The notes under the pieces are model-generated. The model had not been told where the DNA came from. It worked only from the letters and a program-made list of their open reading frames with translations, and searched no databases. Positions 53,483 to 62,261 of a DNA stretch of 64,000 nucleotides are shown here, one piece after another. The stretch lies in contig JAYSGB010000003.1 of assembly GCA_041913045.1 (NCBI GenBank), positions 62,001-126,000 on the forward strand. The letters run 5' to 3'. Made by a program: the position numbers and the translations under genes. The stretch's first letter is position 1. The number at the start of each line of letters is the position of its first letter. Source of the stretch: CAMLOF01 sp041913045 (GTDB lineage: Bacteria > Pseudomonadota > Gammaproteobacteria > Burkholderiales > Burkholderiaceae_C).

Positions 53483-54301
53483 TCAGGGCTTGGGCATGGC
53501 AAAGCCGTAGCGCGCCATCACGGCTTGCGCCCCCGGGGTGCCCAGGTAGGTGTAGAACGCCTGCGCGGCAGGCGGTGCGTTGCGCATCAGCACCATACGC
53601 TGCGCCAGCGGCTGGTGCCACGCCTGCGGAATCAGGGCAAAGTCACCCAGGCGGGCCACCTGCGGCGCCAGAACCAGCGAATACGCCACGATGCCCCCTT
53701 GGGTGGAGCCGGACGTGGCGAACTGCGCCGCCTGCGAAATGTTCTCGCCAAGCACCAGCCGGGGCGCGATGGCCTGCCACAGGCCCGCGTGCTCCAACGC
53801 CTCCTTGGCGCGCGCACCGTAGGGAGCATGCTCGGGGTTGGCAATGGCGAACTTCTGCAGCCGCCCATCCTTCAAGGCGGCGGCCAAGTCGCGCAGTTCA
53901 CCGTCGGCCTTCAACGGCGAGCCCTTGGGCACCAGGATGCCGATGCGACCGTAGGCGTACAGCCGCCCCCGGTCCTGGGTCTTGCCCGCATCCGCCAGCT
54001 TGAAGACAAAACCTTCGTCGGCCGACATGAAGAGATGGAACGGCGCTCCCTGCAGGATCTGGGCGTAGAAGTTTCCCGAGGAACCGAAGACCAAACGAAG
54101 CTTGTGACCGCTTTCCTGCTCAAAGAGTGCGGCCACCTCTTCCAGCGCGAACTTCAGGTCAGACGCTGCGGCCACGGTGGCCACTGGCTGGGCCTGGGCC
54201 AGGGCGGCAGACACTCCCCACCCCAGCGCGGCCAGCAACGCCCGACGGCGCGGCCAGGCGGGCACGGAAAGATTCGGTCGGTCGAGAGCAGCGATAGCCA
54301 T
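53483..54301 (-). CDS. modA: Molybdate ABC transporter substrate-binding protein ModA
   Basis: A 272-residue periplasmic binding protein with an N-terminal export signal (RRRALLAALGWGVSAALAQAQP; the arginines suggest possible Tat export). The mature start VATVAAASDLKFALEEVAALFE and the block VFGSSGNFYAQI are ModA signatures. It binds molybdate and passes it to ModBC. No ModE regulator or molybdate site was identified. Confidence 0.92.
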   Translation of the reverse strand: MAIAALDRPNLSVPAWPRRRALLAALGWGVSAALAQAQPVATVAAASDLKFALEEVAALFEQESGHKLRLVFGSSGNFYAQILQGAPFHLFMSADEGFVFKLADAGKTQDRGRLYAYGRIGILVPKGSPLKADGELRDLAAALKDGRLQKFAIANPEHAPYGARAKEALEHAGLWQAIAPRLVLGENISQAAQFATSGSTQGGIVAYSLVLAPQVARLGDFALIPQAWHQPLAQRMVLMRNAPPAAQAFYTYLGTPGAQAVMARYGFAMPKP

Positions 54302-54343
54302 GCCGCAAGCATAGGCGAAGCCCAGCCCACCGGGGCCCGCCCA

Positions 54344-54376
54344 AAGAAAAAGCCGGCCACCCTGGGGTGCCGGCTT
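54344..54376 (-). terminator. Rho-independent terminator after the 45-residue protein gene
   Basis: On the minus strand AAGCCGGC (54376-54369) pairs with GCCGGCTT (54357-54350) and is followed by TTTCTTT, 24 bases after the stop of the small gene and before modA. Confidence 0.85.
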
Positions 54377-54399
54377 GTCGGCTGCTGAGCGCTGAAGAC

Positions 54400-54537
54400 T
54401 CAGGCCATCGTCACGGCGATGAAGGCCAGCAGGAACATCAGGATGCCGCCAGCCAGGGGCAGCACCCAGGGGATGTAACCCACGATGGCTTCTGCGGGAT
54501 CGGCGTCGTGCTGCTCGGTCTGAGGGGCGTGAGACAT
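54400..54537 (-). CDS. 45-residue single-helix membrane protein
   Basis: A short gene reading MSHAPQTEQHDADPAEAIVG, then one hydrophobic helix (YIPWVLPLAGGILMFLLAFI, about residues 21-42) ending AVTMA. It has a clear ribosome-binding site, AGGAG eight bases before the ATG, and its own terminator just downstream, so it is very likely expressed. The soluble N-terminus is polar and histidine-containing. It does not match a family I can name; its size and layout are like those of small accessory subunits of respiratory or transport complexes. It lies between ilvA and modA. Confidence 0.7.
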   Translation of the reverse strand: MSHAPQTEQHDADPAEAIVGYIPWVLPLAGGILMFLLAFIAVTMA

Positions 54538-54589
54538 GGAATCTGCTCCTGGAGGGTTCATCGAATTCGGAAATTGCCCTTGATTTTAA

Positions 54590-55789
54590 TCAAACCGCGT
54601 CGGCATCGAAACCATCGGCCCGCAACACCCGCAAAACCTGCTGCACATGCGCGGGGCCGCGCGTCTGCAGCACCAGTTCCAGTTCCACGTTCTGGGCCGC
54701 CAGCAGGGTGAAGGCGCGCTGGTGGTGCACCTCGCTGATGTTGGCGCCCGCTTCGCTCACCAGCGTGGCCACGCGCGCCAGGTTGCCCGGCACGTCGCGC
54801 GCACTCACCTTGATGCGCGTCAGCCTGCCCGCACGCACCATGCCGCGCTCGATGATGGAAGCCAGCAACAACGGGTCGATGTTGCCCCCACACAGCACCA
54901 GCCCCACCTTCTTGCCCCTGAAGCGCTCGGGCTGGTGCAACAGCGCCGCCAGGCCCACCGCACCCGCGCCTTCGACCAGCGTCTTTTCGATCTCCAGCAG
55001 CATCACGATGGCCTGCTCGATCTCGCCCTCGTCTACCAACAGCCAGTCGGCCACGTGTTGGCGCACGATCTCCAGCGGCAAGGTGCCTGGGGTGCCCACC
55101 GCAATCCCCTCGGCAATGGTGTTGCGCCCCTGCGGCCAGTGGCTCCCAGTCACGGCGTTGACCATGGCCGGAAAGCGCAAGGCCTGCACCCCCACCACCT
55201 CGATGCCCGGCTTGATCGCCTGCGCCGCCACGCTGATGCCGCCGATCAGACCACCACCGCCGGTGGCAATCACCAGCGTTTCCAAGTCCGGCTGCTCTTG
55301 CAGCATCTCCAGCCCAATGGTGCCCTGCCCCGCCACGATGGCGGGGTCGTCGTAGGGGTGCACAAAGGTCAGCCCCTCGCGCCCGGCCAGTTCGTAGGCG
55401 TGGGCGCGCGCCTCCTCCAAAGTGTCGCCCACCAGCAGCACCTCGGCACCAAAACCTTGCGTGCGCTCCACCTTCACGCCGGGCGTGAAGCGTGGCATCA
55501 CTATCACCGCGCGCAAGCCCAACCGCTGCGCGTGGTAGGCCACACCTTGCGCGTGGTTGCCCGCAGACATGGCAACCACACCACGCGCACGCTCCTCAGG
55601 TGTCAACTGGCTGAGTTTGTTGCATGCCCCCCGTTCCTTGAAAGAAGCGGTGTATTGCAGGTTCTCGAACTTCAGGAACACCTGCGCGCCGGTGATCTGC
55701 GACAGCGTGCGCGATTCCACGCACGGTGTGCGCAGAACCTGCCCTTGCAGGCGCAGCGCGGCCTGTTCGATGTCATGCAATGTGATCAT
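54590..55789 (-). CDS. ilvA: Threonine ammonia-lyase (PLP) with C-terminal ACT domain
   Basis: A 399-residue PLP enzyme that deaminates threonine to 2-oxobutyrate, feeding isoleucine synthesis or threonine breakdown. The PLP lysine is in ASFKERGACNKL (near residue 53), the phosphate loop is TGGGGLIGG and AGNHAQGVAYHA is typical. A single ACT domain closes the protein (about 325-399), as in the shorter TdcB/IlvA type; the symbol is given with that caveat. The start is the ATG at 55789; an upstream in-frame start lacks family similarity. Confidence 0.9.
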   Translation of the reverse strand: MITLHDIEQAALRLQGQVLRTPCVESRTLSQITGAQVFLKFENLQYTASFKERGACNKLSQLTPEERARGVVAMSAGNHAQGVAYHAQRLGLRAVIVMPRFTPGVKVERTQGFGAEVLLVGDTLEEARAHAYELAGREGLTFVHPYDDPAIVAGQGTIGLEMLQEQPDLETLVIATGGGGLIGGISVAAQAIKPGIEVVGVQALRFPAMVNAVTGSHWPQGRNTIAEGIAVGTPGTLPLEIVRQHVADWLLVDEGEIEQAIVMLLEIEKTLVEGAGAVGLAALLHQPERFRGKKVGLVLCGGNIDPLLLASIIERGMVRAGRLTRIKVSARDVPGNLARVATLVSEAGANISEVHHQRAFTLLAAQNVELELVLQTRGPAHVQQVLRVLRADGFDADAV

Positions 55790-55937
55790 TCCGACATTGT
55801 GGCTAGCGCCAGCCAGTTGGCAATAGCGACGCCGCCTGCCGGACACCTCTTCACACTTGCGACAAGCTGGGTTATGGTTCGCCCCACATGGCTGGCCTGC
55901 ACCCGCGGGCCAGGGCTCTCACAGGAGGCATCAACGG

Positions 55938-58334
55938 ATGGTCAGGCGATCGAGTCCGTCGAAGTCCCAGGGGCAACTGCTACGCGAACCCCTGGCGGTT
56001 CCCGCGCCCGAACGCGCCGACGCGCGTGACGGACGTAGGCCGAGCTATGCCCCCAGCCAACTGCTGGTGCCGCCCGGTGTGCGCGATGCTCCATTGCTCG
56101 ACTTGATGTGCTCGCACTTCGTGCTGACCCTGGCCGCACGCCAAGGTCCGCGCTTCAACCTGCGGCGCGACCTCAACACCTTGCTATCGCTGGCCGGGCG
56201 CCACTTGGTCTGGCCCATGACGGTGCTGCGCCGTCTGCGCGGTTTCCTGGAGCAGCGCTGCCGCGACAACGAACTGTGGGACGGCCAGGCACGCTTGAGC
56301 CACACCAGCTTTCTCGACCGTTACGGCGTATGGCTGGGCCCTTACGAAGAAGGCACGCTGTTCTTCCACCTGGACGAATACGCCAAGGAGTCCCCCAAGG
56401 ACGTGCTGGCCGTGCTGGCCGCCACCGGAGACTGGCTGGCCCGCGCGCTGGACCAGCAACACACCCTGGTGGAAAAGAATATCGACGCCCTCGCCGGCTT
56501 GCTGCAGCTCAACCGCGCCGAACGCGCCCTGCTGCTCTACGGCACGCTGGCGCGCTACCAACGCGACCTGCGCAACCTGCTGGTCGAATTCAAGGTGAAC
56601 AACGCCCCCGAGGCCTATGCAGCGCTGGCTGACGTGGCCGGTGTGGACGCCGCCGAACTGGGCGAGGCATTGCGTGCGGGCTCGCGGCTGGAGCGCATTG
56701 GGCTGGTGGAAAACCTGCTGTCGGAACACAACATCACCGACCTGGCCGACCTGATGAAGGTGAGCGAGCGCCTGCCCCCTGTGCTGATGCGCGAGTACCG
56801 CGACCGCAACGAACTGATGGCCGTGTTCACCCGCCCGGCGGTGCGGTCTTCGCTCACCTTGAGCGACTTCGACTTTGTGCAGGAAGACGCCCAGGTGCTG
56901 CGCGACCTGCTGCACGAAGCCGTGGCCCGGCGCGAGCCTGGCGTGAACGTGCTCATCTACGGCCCGCCCGGCACCGGCAAAACAGAGTTGGCGCGCGTGG
57001 TCACCCAGGCCGCCGGTCTGGAGCTTTTCGAGGTGGAATACGCCGACCGCGACGGCCACTCGCTCAGCGGACGCGACCGCTACCGCTCGTTGCAGATCGC
57101 GCAGGTGTTCCTCAAGGGCACGGCAGGCTCGGCACTGCTGTTCGACGAGGTGGAGGACGTGTTCCCCCACGCACCGTCCGAGCCTTTCGGTATCCAGCCT
57201 CGCAGCCCTCTGGGCAACCACAACCAAAGCATCAGCGGCAAGGCTTGGGTGAACCAGGTGCTGGAAAACAACCCCGTGCCCACGCTGTGGATCACCAACC
57301 GCATCGAGCAGATCGACCCGGCCTTCCGCCGCCGCTTTGCCTACCACCTGGAACTCAAAAGCCCCCCGCCGGGCGCCCGCGAACAGCTGGTGCGCAAAGC
57401 CCTGGACGGTGCGCCCGTGTCCGACGGCATGGTGGCGCGCCTCACCCAGCGCCAAGGCCTGACACCCGCACAGATCAGCACGGCCCTGCGTTTTGCTCGG
57501 CTGGTAGCACCAGCGCAAGGCGGCACAGGCGACAGCTACGACACCCTGATGGAACGCCAGCTCCGGCAGGCGGACCACGCCCTGGGCCGCCGCAACCACC
57601 CGCAAACACGGCTGTCACCGCTGTCCTATGGTCCGCAGTGGCTCAACATCGAGTCTCGCCACGACCTGCCGCGCATGCTCGAAGCGCTGCGCTCACGTGG
57701 CCACGGAACGCTGTGCTTCCACGGCCCGCCTGGCACCGGCAAGACAGCCCTGGCCGAACACCTGGCCGACGCACTGGAGCGCCCGCTGATGATCCGCCAG
57801 GCCAGTGACCTGATGAGCAAGTACGTGGGCGAAACGGAACAGAACATGGCCGCCATGTTCGCCGAGGCTGAAGCCGAACACGCCGTACTGTTGCTGGACG
57901 AGGCGGACAGCTTCCTGCTCGACCGGCGCGACGCCCAGCGCCACCACGAGGTCTCGGAAGTCAACGAAATGCTGCAAGGCATGGAGCGCTACCGGGGCAT
58001 CTTCGTATGCACCACCAACCTGATGGACCGGCTTGACGCTGCCGCGCTGCGCCGCTTCACCTTCAAAATCGCCTTCAAGCCCTTGCGACCGGAACAGCGC
58101 GAAGCCCTGCTTTCGAGCGAAACGCTGGGCCGCGCCGACGCCCCCTTACCCGCCGACGTGCTGCGCCGCCTGCACCGGCTCGACCAACTCTGCCTGGGCG
58201 ACTTTGCAGCCGTGAAACGCCAGTGCGAAATCCTGCAGGAGACACTGAGCCCCGAGGCCTTCGTGGAACAGCTGGAAGCGGAACACCGCGTCAAGCCAGG
58301 GGTGCAAGGGCAGCGGCCTGTAGGTTTTCTGTAG
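55938..58334 (+). CDS. Double AAA+ ATPase of unknown function
   Basis: A 798-residue soluble protein. After a helical N-terminal region (about 1-310) come two AAA modules: the first with Walker A GPPGTGKTELARV (near residue 342) and Walker B ALLFDEVEDVF, the second with GPPGTGKTALAEH (near 596) and VLLLDEADSFLLDRRDAQ. Both keep the acidic Walker B pairs and later arginines, so both may hydrolyse ATP. This Cdc48-like layout suggests protein remodelling; the partner is unknown. The start at 55938 has AGGAGG about 11 bases upstream. Its 3' end overlaps the convergent GGDEF-EAL pseudogene by 44 bases. Confidence 0.8.
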   Translation: MVRRSSPSKSQGQLLREPLAVPAPERADARDGRRPSYAPSQLLVPPGVRDAPLLDLMCSHFVLTLAARQGPRFNLRRDLNTLLSLAGRHLVWPMTVLRRLRGFLEQRCRDNELWDGQARLSHTSFLDRYGVWLGPYEEGTLFFHLDEYAKESPKDVLAVLAATGDWLARALDQQHTLVEKNIDALAGLLQLNRAERALLLYGTLARYQRDLRNLLVEFKVNNAPEAYAALADVAGVDAAELGEALRAGSRLERIGLVENLLSEHNITDLADLMKVSERLPPVLMREYRDRNELMAVFTRPAVRSSLTLSDFDFVQEDAQVLRDLLHEAVARREPGVNVLIYGPPGTGKTELARVVTQAAGLELFEVEYADRDGHSLSGRDRYRSLQIAQVFLKGTAGSALLFDEVEDVFPHAPSEPFGIQPRSPLGNHNQSISGKAWVNQVLENNPVPTLWITNRIEQIDPAFRRRFAYHLELKSPPPGAREQLVRKALDGAPVSDGMVARLTQRQGLTPAQISTALRFARLVAPAQGGTGDSYDTLMERQLRQADHALGRRNHPQTRLSPLSYGPQWLNIESRHDLPRMLEALRSRGHGTLCFHGPPGTGKTALAEHLADALERPLMIRQASDLMSKYVGETEQNMAAMFAEAEAEHAVLLLDEADSFLLDRRDAQRHHEVSEVNEMLQGMERYRGIFVCTTNLMDRLDAAALRRFTFKIAFKPLRPEQREALLSSETLGRADAPLPADVLRRLHRLDQLCLGDFAAVKRQCEILQETLSPEAFVEQLEAEHRVKPGVQGQRPVGFL

Positions 58335-59874
58335 CATCCACCCGCGCCTGCGCCCATTGCAGGAACAGCTGCACAGACACGGGCTTGCTCCACAAATAGC
58401 CCTGTCCCACATCGCAGTGCAACTGGCGCAGAGCGGCCAGCACGGCCTCGTCCTCCACCCCTTCCGCCACCACCGACAAGCCCAGGTTGTGCGCCAGTTC
58501 CACGGTGGGACGGACGATCTTGGCGTCGTTGCGGTCGGTGGTCATGCCCATCACGAAAGACTTGTCGATCTTGAGTTCGTCCACCGGCAGGCGCTTGAGG
58601 TAGGCCAGCGACGAGTAGCCCGTGCCAAAGTCATCAATCGACAACTTGAACCCCGCGTCCGACAACGCCTGCAGCGTGTGCTGCGCGCGCTGCGGGTCGT
58701 CCATGATCGCGCTCTCAGTGATCTCGAGGCACAGGCCATGCGCGGGAACAGCGTGGCGCTGCGTCAGTTCACGCAGCCGGGTTGGAAACTCGGCGTCCAT
58801 CAGGTCCCGGGTGGACAGATTCACCGCCACCACGCGCTGCCTGCCTCAGCTCTGAAGCGCCGCCCAATGCGCCGTGACCTGCTCCATCACCCACCAAGTC
58901 AGCTCGCGGATGAAACCCGTCTGCTCAGCAAAAGGGATGAAATCGCCCGGCGGCGCCAACCCACGCTCAGGGTGCTGCCAACGCAACAGGGCTTCCGCCC
59001 CGACCAGGCTGCCATCAGCCACGGCACACTTGGGCTGCAGGTACAAGCGAAGCTCGTTCTGCGCCAGTGCACGGCGCAAGTCGCTCAGCAACGACAGCGT
59101 CTGCGCGCTGGAAGCATCCAGCTCGGGCGAATAAGGCAATGCGCCACAGGTGCGCCGTTTGGCGGTATGCATGGCCACCTGGGCGCGGGCCACCAGGGTC
59201 TCGGCGTCGTCGCCATCCGCAGGCCAACAGGCCAAGCCAATACTCACCCCCAGATCCACGGTCTGTCCGTCCAGTGTGAAGGACGTGGCAAAGGCATCCA
59301 GCAACCGTTGCGCCAGTTCCTGCGCCTGCTGCGCATCGCCGAGCTGCATGAGCACGGCGAATTCGTCTCCGCCGATACGCGCCACACGGTGCCCGCCGTC
59401 GAACAGTTCGCCCGCCAGCCGGTGTGCCACCGCGCGCAACAAGGCATCCCCCTGTGCGAAACCCAACACCTCGTTGACGTGCTTGAACCGGTCCAGGCTG
59501 AGCACCACCACGGCGGCACTGTCGCACACATCTGCAGTCACACGCTGGACCCAATCGATGAAGCTGCGCCGGTTGGGCAGGCCCGTCAGCGTGTCTTCGT
59601 AAGCCAGCTGCAGAATCTCGCGTCGCTGCCTGGCCAGGCTCAGGCGCATGGTGTCGAACCCCTGCGCCAGGCGGCCCACCTCGTCGCGGTAAGCTCCCGC
59701 ATCGATCTGCACGTCGAAACGCCCCTCTTTCAACACCTCGGCTGCTGCCTCCAGCTGCCGCAGTGGGCGCGTCACCCGCCGCAAGGCCGCCCAGCCTGCC
59801 ATGCCGAACATCAGCAGGCCCAGCGCGGTGATCAGCGCCAGCGCCCATTGCACACGGCGGAACGGCGCCATCAC
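58291..59874 (-). pseudogene. GGDEF-EAL gene broken by an in-frame TGA and missing its N-terminus
   Basis: From 59874 the frame reads a membrane helix, a HAMP linker (RRVTRPLRQLEAAAEVLKEG), an intact GGDEF domain (RIGGDEFAVLM) and the first third of an EAL domain (GAEALLRWQHPERG), then TGA at 58848-58846. The same frame continues directly with GRQRVVAVNLSTRDLMD, EITES, DDFGTGYSS and VAEGVE to the end at 58291. The stop sits where related proteins usually have a residue before a glycine, and TGG to TGA is the simplest change. The usual N-terminal helix and sensor domain are missing: the gene is cut at about 59900, where TonB-receptor sequence begins. Confidence 0.88.
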
Positions 59875-60314
59875 CTCTGCAGACGAACGAAGGAGTGTTG
59901 ATTTCCACGAAGAAGTGACCCGGCAGAGCTAGGGTGGGTCACATTTGCGTGGAAATCAACATCGCGGCCATTGAGTGCGGTCTCCATCTGGCTGAGACCG
60001 CGAATGGTGACACCACTGCTCTCGCCTCTTTCGCAAGTGATCTGGATGCCGGTGACCCGCTGCAAGGAGTCGCCGACGCTGTGGTCGGGAAGCTTGAGTA
60101 CATCGTCAGCGACGATGGCGTCGAGAATGACCGAAGACTGGTACTTGATGTCTTGCGCGGTGGCCAGGGTGGCTTTGTTGCCTGTCACGACGACAGGTGC
60201 CAGCGTACCGGCCTCGGGGTCGGTGCGTTCAACGGTTTGCGTCCAGCCTGGCCACGCCCACGCCGCCGCAAAGGCAAGCAGCGAAGCCGAGGGAGGAAGC
60301 CGCCGCGTGACCAT
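59871..60314 (-). pseudogene. 5' fragment of a TonB-dependent receptor gene
   Basis: From the ATG at 60314 the frame codes a signal peptide (RRLPPSASLLAFAAAWAWPGW) and the start of a TonB receptor: PVVVTGNK, then DDVLKLPDHSVGDSLQRVTGIQI and SSGVTIRGLSQMETALNGRDV, which is the N-terminal plug domain. At about 59965 the family sequence stops and about 30 unrelated residues follow to 59871. The remaining 600 or more residues, including the whole barrel, are missing. A Fur-like sequence lies upstream, in line with an iron-uptake receptor. Confidence 0.82.
59897..59960. repeat. Palindrome at the junction of two broken genes
   Basis: GTTGATTTCCACG (59897-59909) and its exact complement (59948-59960) enclose a second pair, GTGACCC (59915-59921) with GGGTCAC (59936-59942). 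The 64-base palindrome lies precisely between the truncated GGDEF-EAL gene and the truncated TonB-receptor gene. Confidence 0.85.
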
Positions 60315-60378
60315 GATTGCCGATAAATGTTGAAACGCCCCTGGATTTACGCAGGGCATTCTACGCTTAGGGCCTCAA

Positions 60379-60397
60379 AATGGTTATTATTTTTATC
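60379..60397 (-). promoter_or_regulatory. Fur-box-like sequence upstream of the TonB-receptor remnant
   Basis: On the minus strand GATAAAAATAATAACCATT agrees at about 13 of 19 positions with the Fur consensus, in the short AT-rich gap between the HD-GYP gene and the receptor fragment, 65 bases before its start. The match is moderate. Confidence 0.35.
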
Positions 60398-60410
60398 AGT
60401 AATTGAATGG

Positions 60411-61682
60411 TCAAGATAAGCCGAAATGGCGGCGTACGCTCTCTTCCAGTAGTTCGCGGCAAGCCTCCTCGTCGCATCCGGCCAGGTGAGCGTGAAGCTC
60501 GCCCGCCATATCCGAGAAAGCATGCATCACACATGGATCGGAGTGACTGGAGGTGTCTCGCTGCATGAGTGCAACTGCGACCTCCAGATCCATGGGCTCT
60601 TTGTAAGGGCGGCGGGAACACAGCGCATCAAACACATCTGCCACCGCAAAGATGCGTGCAGACAGGGGAATTTCCGCCCCGCGCAGTCCGCGCGGGTAGC
60701 CGGAACCGTCCCACTTTTCGTGGTGGCCTGAAACGACGGCGCTGGCATCTTCCAGCCAGCCGATGCCGCCGACAATGCGCTCCCCTTGTTCCACGTGGGT
60801 GCGCATGATGGCGATCTCCGCAGCATCAAGCTTCCCGGGTTTGAGCAGGATGGCGTCAGGCACGCCGATCTTGCCGATGTCGTGTAGGAAACTGCCCGCG
60901 ATGAGGGCCTGCATTTCGCGGCCCGCCAGGCCCAGCCGCTCGGCAATGCGTGAAGCGATCCAGGCCACTCGGTAGTTGTGAGCGCCGGTGTCGGAGTCTC
61001 GCCGCGCGATGGCGCGGCCCAGTGCTTCCATCATCGACACATGCGAGTCCAATACCTCGCGCGCCTTGCGCTCGTTGTCCGCCGACAAGTGGACCACCAC
61101 CGGGTAGATGGCCAACCCGCACAGCAGCGCGGCCAGACCCGCCAGCATGGCGGCCGTGAGGGCGTCAGACCAGATTTGGGCCCGCTGCCAGGGCGGCACG
61201 ATGCGCACGCCTTCGAAGTAGCCGGTGACTTGCGACGCTGCAGACGTGCCCCCCGGCCGCAAGGGCACGAAAACCCGCAGGGCCCAGTGGCCATCCGACG
61301 TGCGAACGCTTTCGTACGATGCCTCGGCGTATGCGGGCCGGCCATGGGATGGCAGCAGCTTTTCGAGTGCGTGCCCGTCGGGCGTGGTGTGCTCGGCCAG
61401 CTTGCGGCCCGCACTGTCGTAAATCTCGGCGATGTCGAACAGACCACCCGTGATGGCCTGAGCCGCGTTGGCGGCATGCTGCGCCGCCTCTGGGCTGGTC
61501 TGGGCCATGGCGTCGAAGTGGCGGATGAGCCGCTGGGATTCTTCGATGGCCAAGGCCACGGTGCCCTGCTCGGCGTTCTCGCGCGCAACGAACCAGGCCA
61601 GCGGACTGGCCACGGCCGCCAGCAACAGACTGACCGCCGCAATGCGCGTTGCCGTCTTGCGGTTGAAGGCGTTCATGGCCAT
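60411..61682 (-). CDS. HD-GYP domain protein, probable membrane-bound c-di-GMP phosphodiesterase
   Basis: A 423-residue protein: an N-terminal helix (about 12-32), a periplasmic sensor region (about 35-170), a second helix (about 175-198), then an HD-GYP domain with LHDIGKIGVPDAIL (His267-Asp268), the HHEKWDGSGYPRGLRG signature (GYP at 328-330) and FAVADVFDAL. It probably degrades c-di-GMP in response to a periplasmic signal. Third gene of an operon, 16 bases after a cytochrome b561 gene. The start could be 61682 or 61676. Confidence 0.9.
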   Translation of the reverse strand: MAMNAFNRKTATRIAAVSLLLAAVASPLAWFVARENAEQGTVALAIEESQRLIRHFDAMAQTSPEAAQHAANAAQAITGGLFDIAEIYDSAGRKLAEHTTPDGHALEKLLPSHGRPAYAEASYESVRTSDGHWALRVFVPLRPGGTSAASQVTGYFEGVRIVPPWQRAQIWSDALTAAMLAGLAALLCGLAIYPVVVHLSADNERKAREVLDSHVSMMEALGRAIARRDSDTGAHNYRVAWIASRIAERLGLAGREMQALIAGSFLHDIGKIGVPDAILLKPGKLDAAEIAIMRTHVEQGERIVGGIGWLEDASAVVSGHHEKWDGSGYPRGLRGAEIPLSARIFAVADVFDALCSRRPYKEPMDLEVAVALMQRDTSSHSDPCVMHAFSDMAGELHAHLAGCDEEACRELLEESVRRHFGLS

Positions 61683-61698
61683 GTGCCGCCGAGGCCGA

Positions 61699-62244
61699 TC
61701 AGTATGGTTCCTTGTAGCCCGTGACCATGGCGCGCACCAGGCGCACGCGCTCAAGCCGCCCCATGACGATGGCTGCAGTTGCGTGCAGGCCAGCCGCCAG
61801 CAGCAGCGCATTGGCCAACACCTCGTGCAGTTCCTGCAGCCATTCTTCGCCCCAGTAGGCATCGGTTCCTTGGAGCCAGCCGGTGAAGCCCAGCGCCAGG
61901 ATCAGCGACATCAACGCGAGCATCATGAGCGCGCCCAAGGGGTTGTGCCCGAGATACACCGGGTGTTCCCCGCGCCGCAGGGCCGACAGGTGCGCAAGCA
62001 CCCGGCTGGGTGTGGGGAAGAAATCAGAGAAGCGTGCGTGACGCGTACCGATGAACCCCCACACCACCCGCACCGCCACCAGTGCGCAGGCGACGTAGCC
62101 CGCCCATTGGTGCGGCCCTTCGCCCTCTTCCAGAACGAACTGGTTGAGCAGCACGCAACTCACCAACGTCCAGTGGAACAGGCGAACGAAGGGGTCCCAC
62201 ACCTTGGTGCGTGACCGCGATGGCTGGAGTGGAATGGGGGTCAT
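61699..62244 (-). CDS. Cytochrome b561-type membrane haem protein
   Basis: A 181-residue protein with four helices and the b561/hydrogenase-cytochrome-b pattern: KVWDPFVRLFHWTL (first haem histidine), GPHQWAGY, TRHARF and the later LHEVLANALLLAAGLHATAAI with further histidines. It moves electrons between periplasmic partners and the quinone pool. It lies 17 bases after a PepSY gene and 16 bases before an HD-GYP gene. The partner could be the PepSY protein or a diffusible cytochrome. Confidence 0.88.
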   Translation of the reverse strand: MTPIPLQPSRSRTKVWDPFVRLFHWTLVSCVLLNQFVLEEGEGPHQWAGYVACALVAVRVVWGFIGTRHARFSDFFPTPSRVLAHLSALRRGEHPVYLGHNPLGALMMLALMSLILALGFTGWLQGTDAYWGEEWLQELHEVLANALLLAAGLHATAAIVMGRLERVRLVRAMVTGYKEPY

Positions 62245-62261
62245 GGCCAGCGTCCTTCAGA

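Noticed and set aside
58846..58848. TGA in the GGDEF-EAL gene read as selenocysteine
   Set aside because: Related proteins have no conserved cysteine there, and no hairpin of SECIS type follows directly; a TGG to TGA mutation is simpler.
59015..59908. A 297-codon frame beginning MEINTPSFVCRG over the GGDEF-EAL gene
   Set aside because: It is out of frame with the GGDEF and EAL motifs and gives no recognisable protein; a shadow frame.
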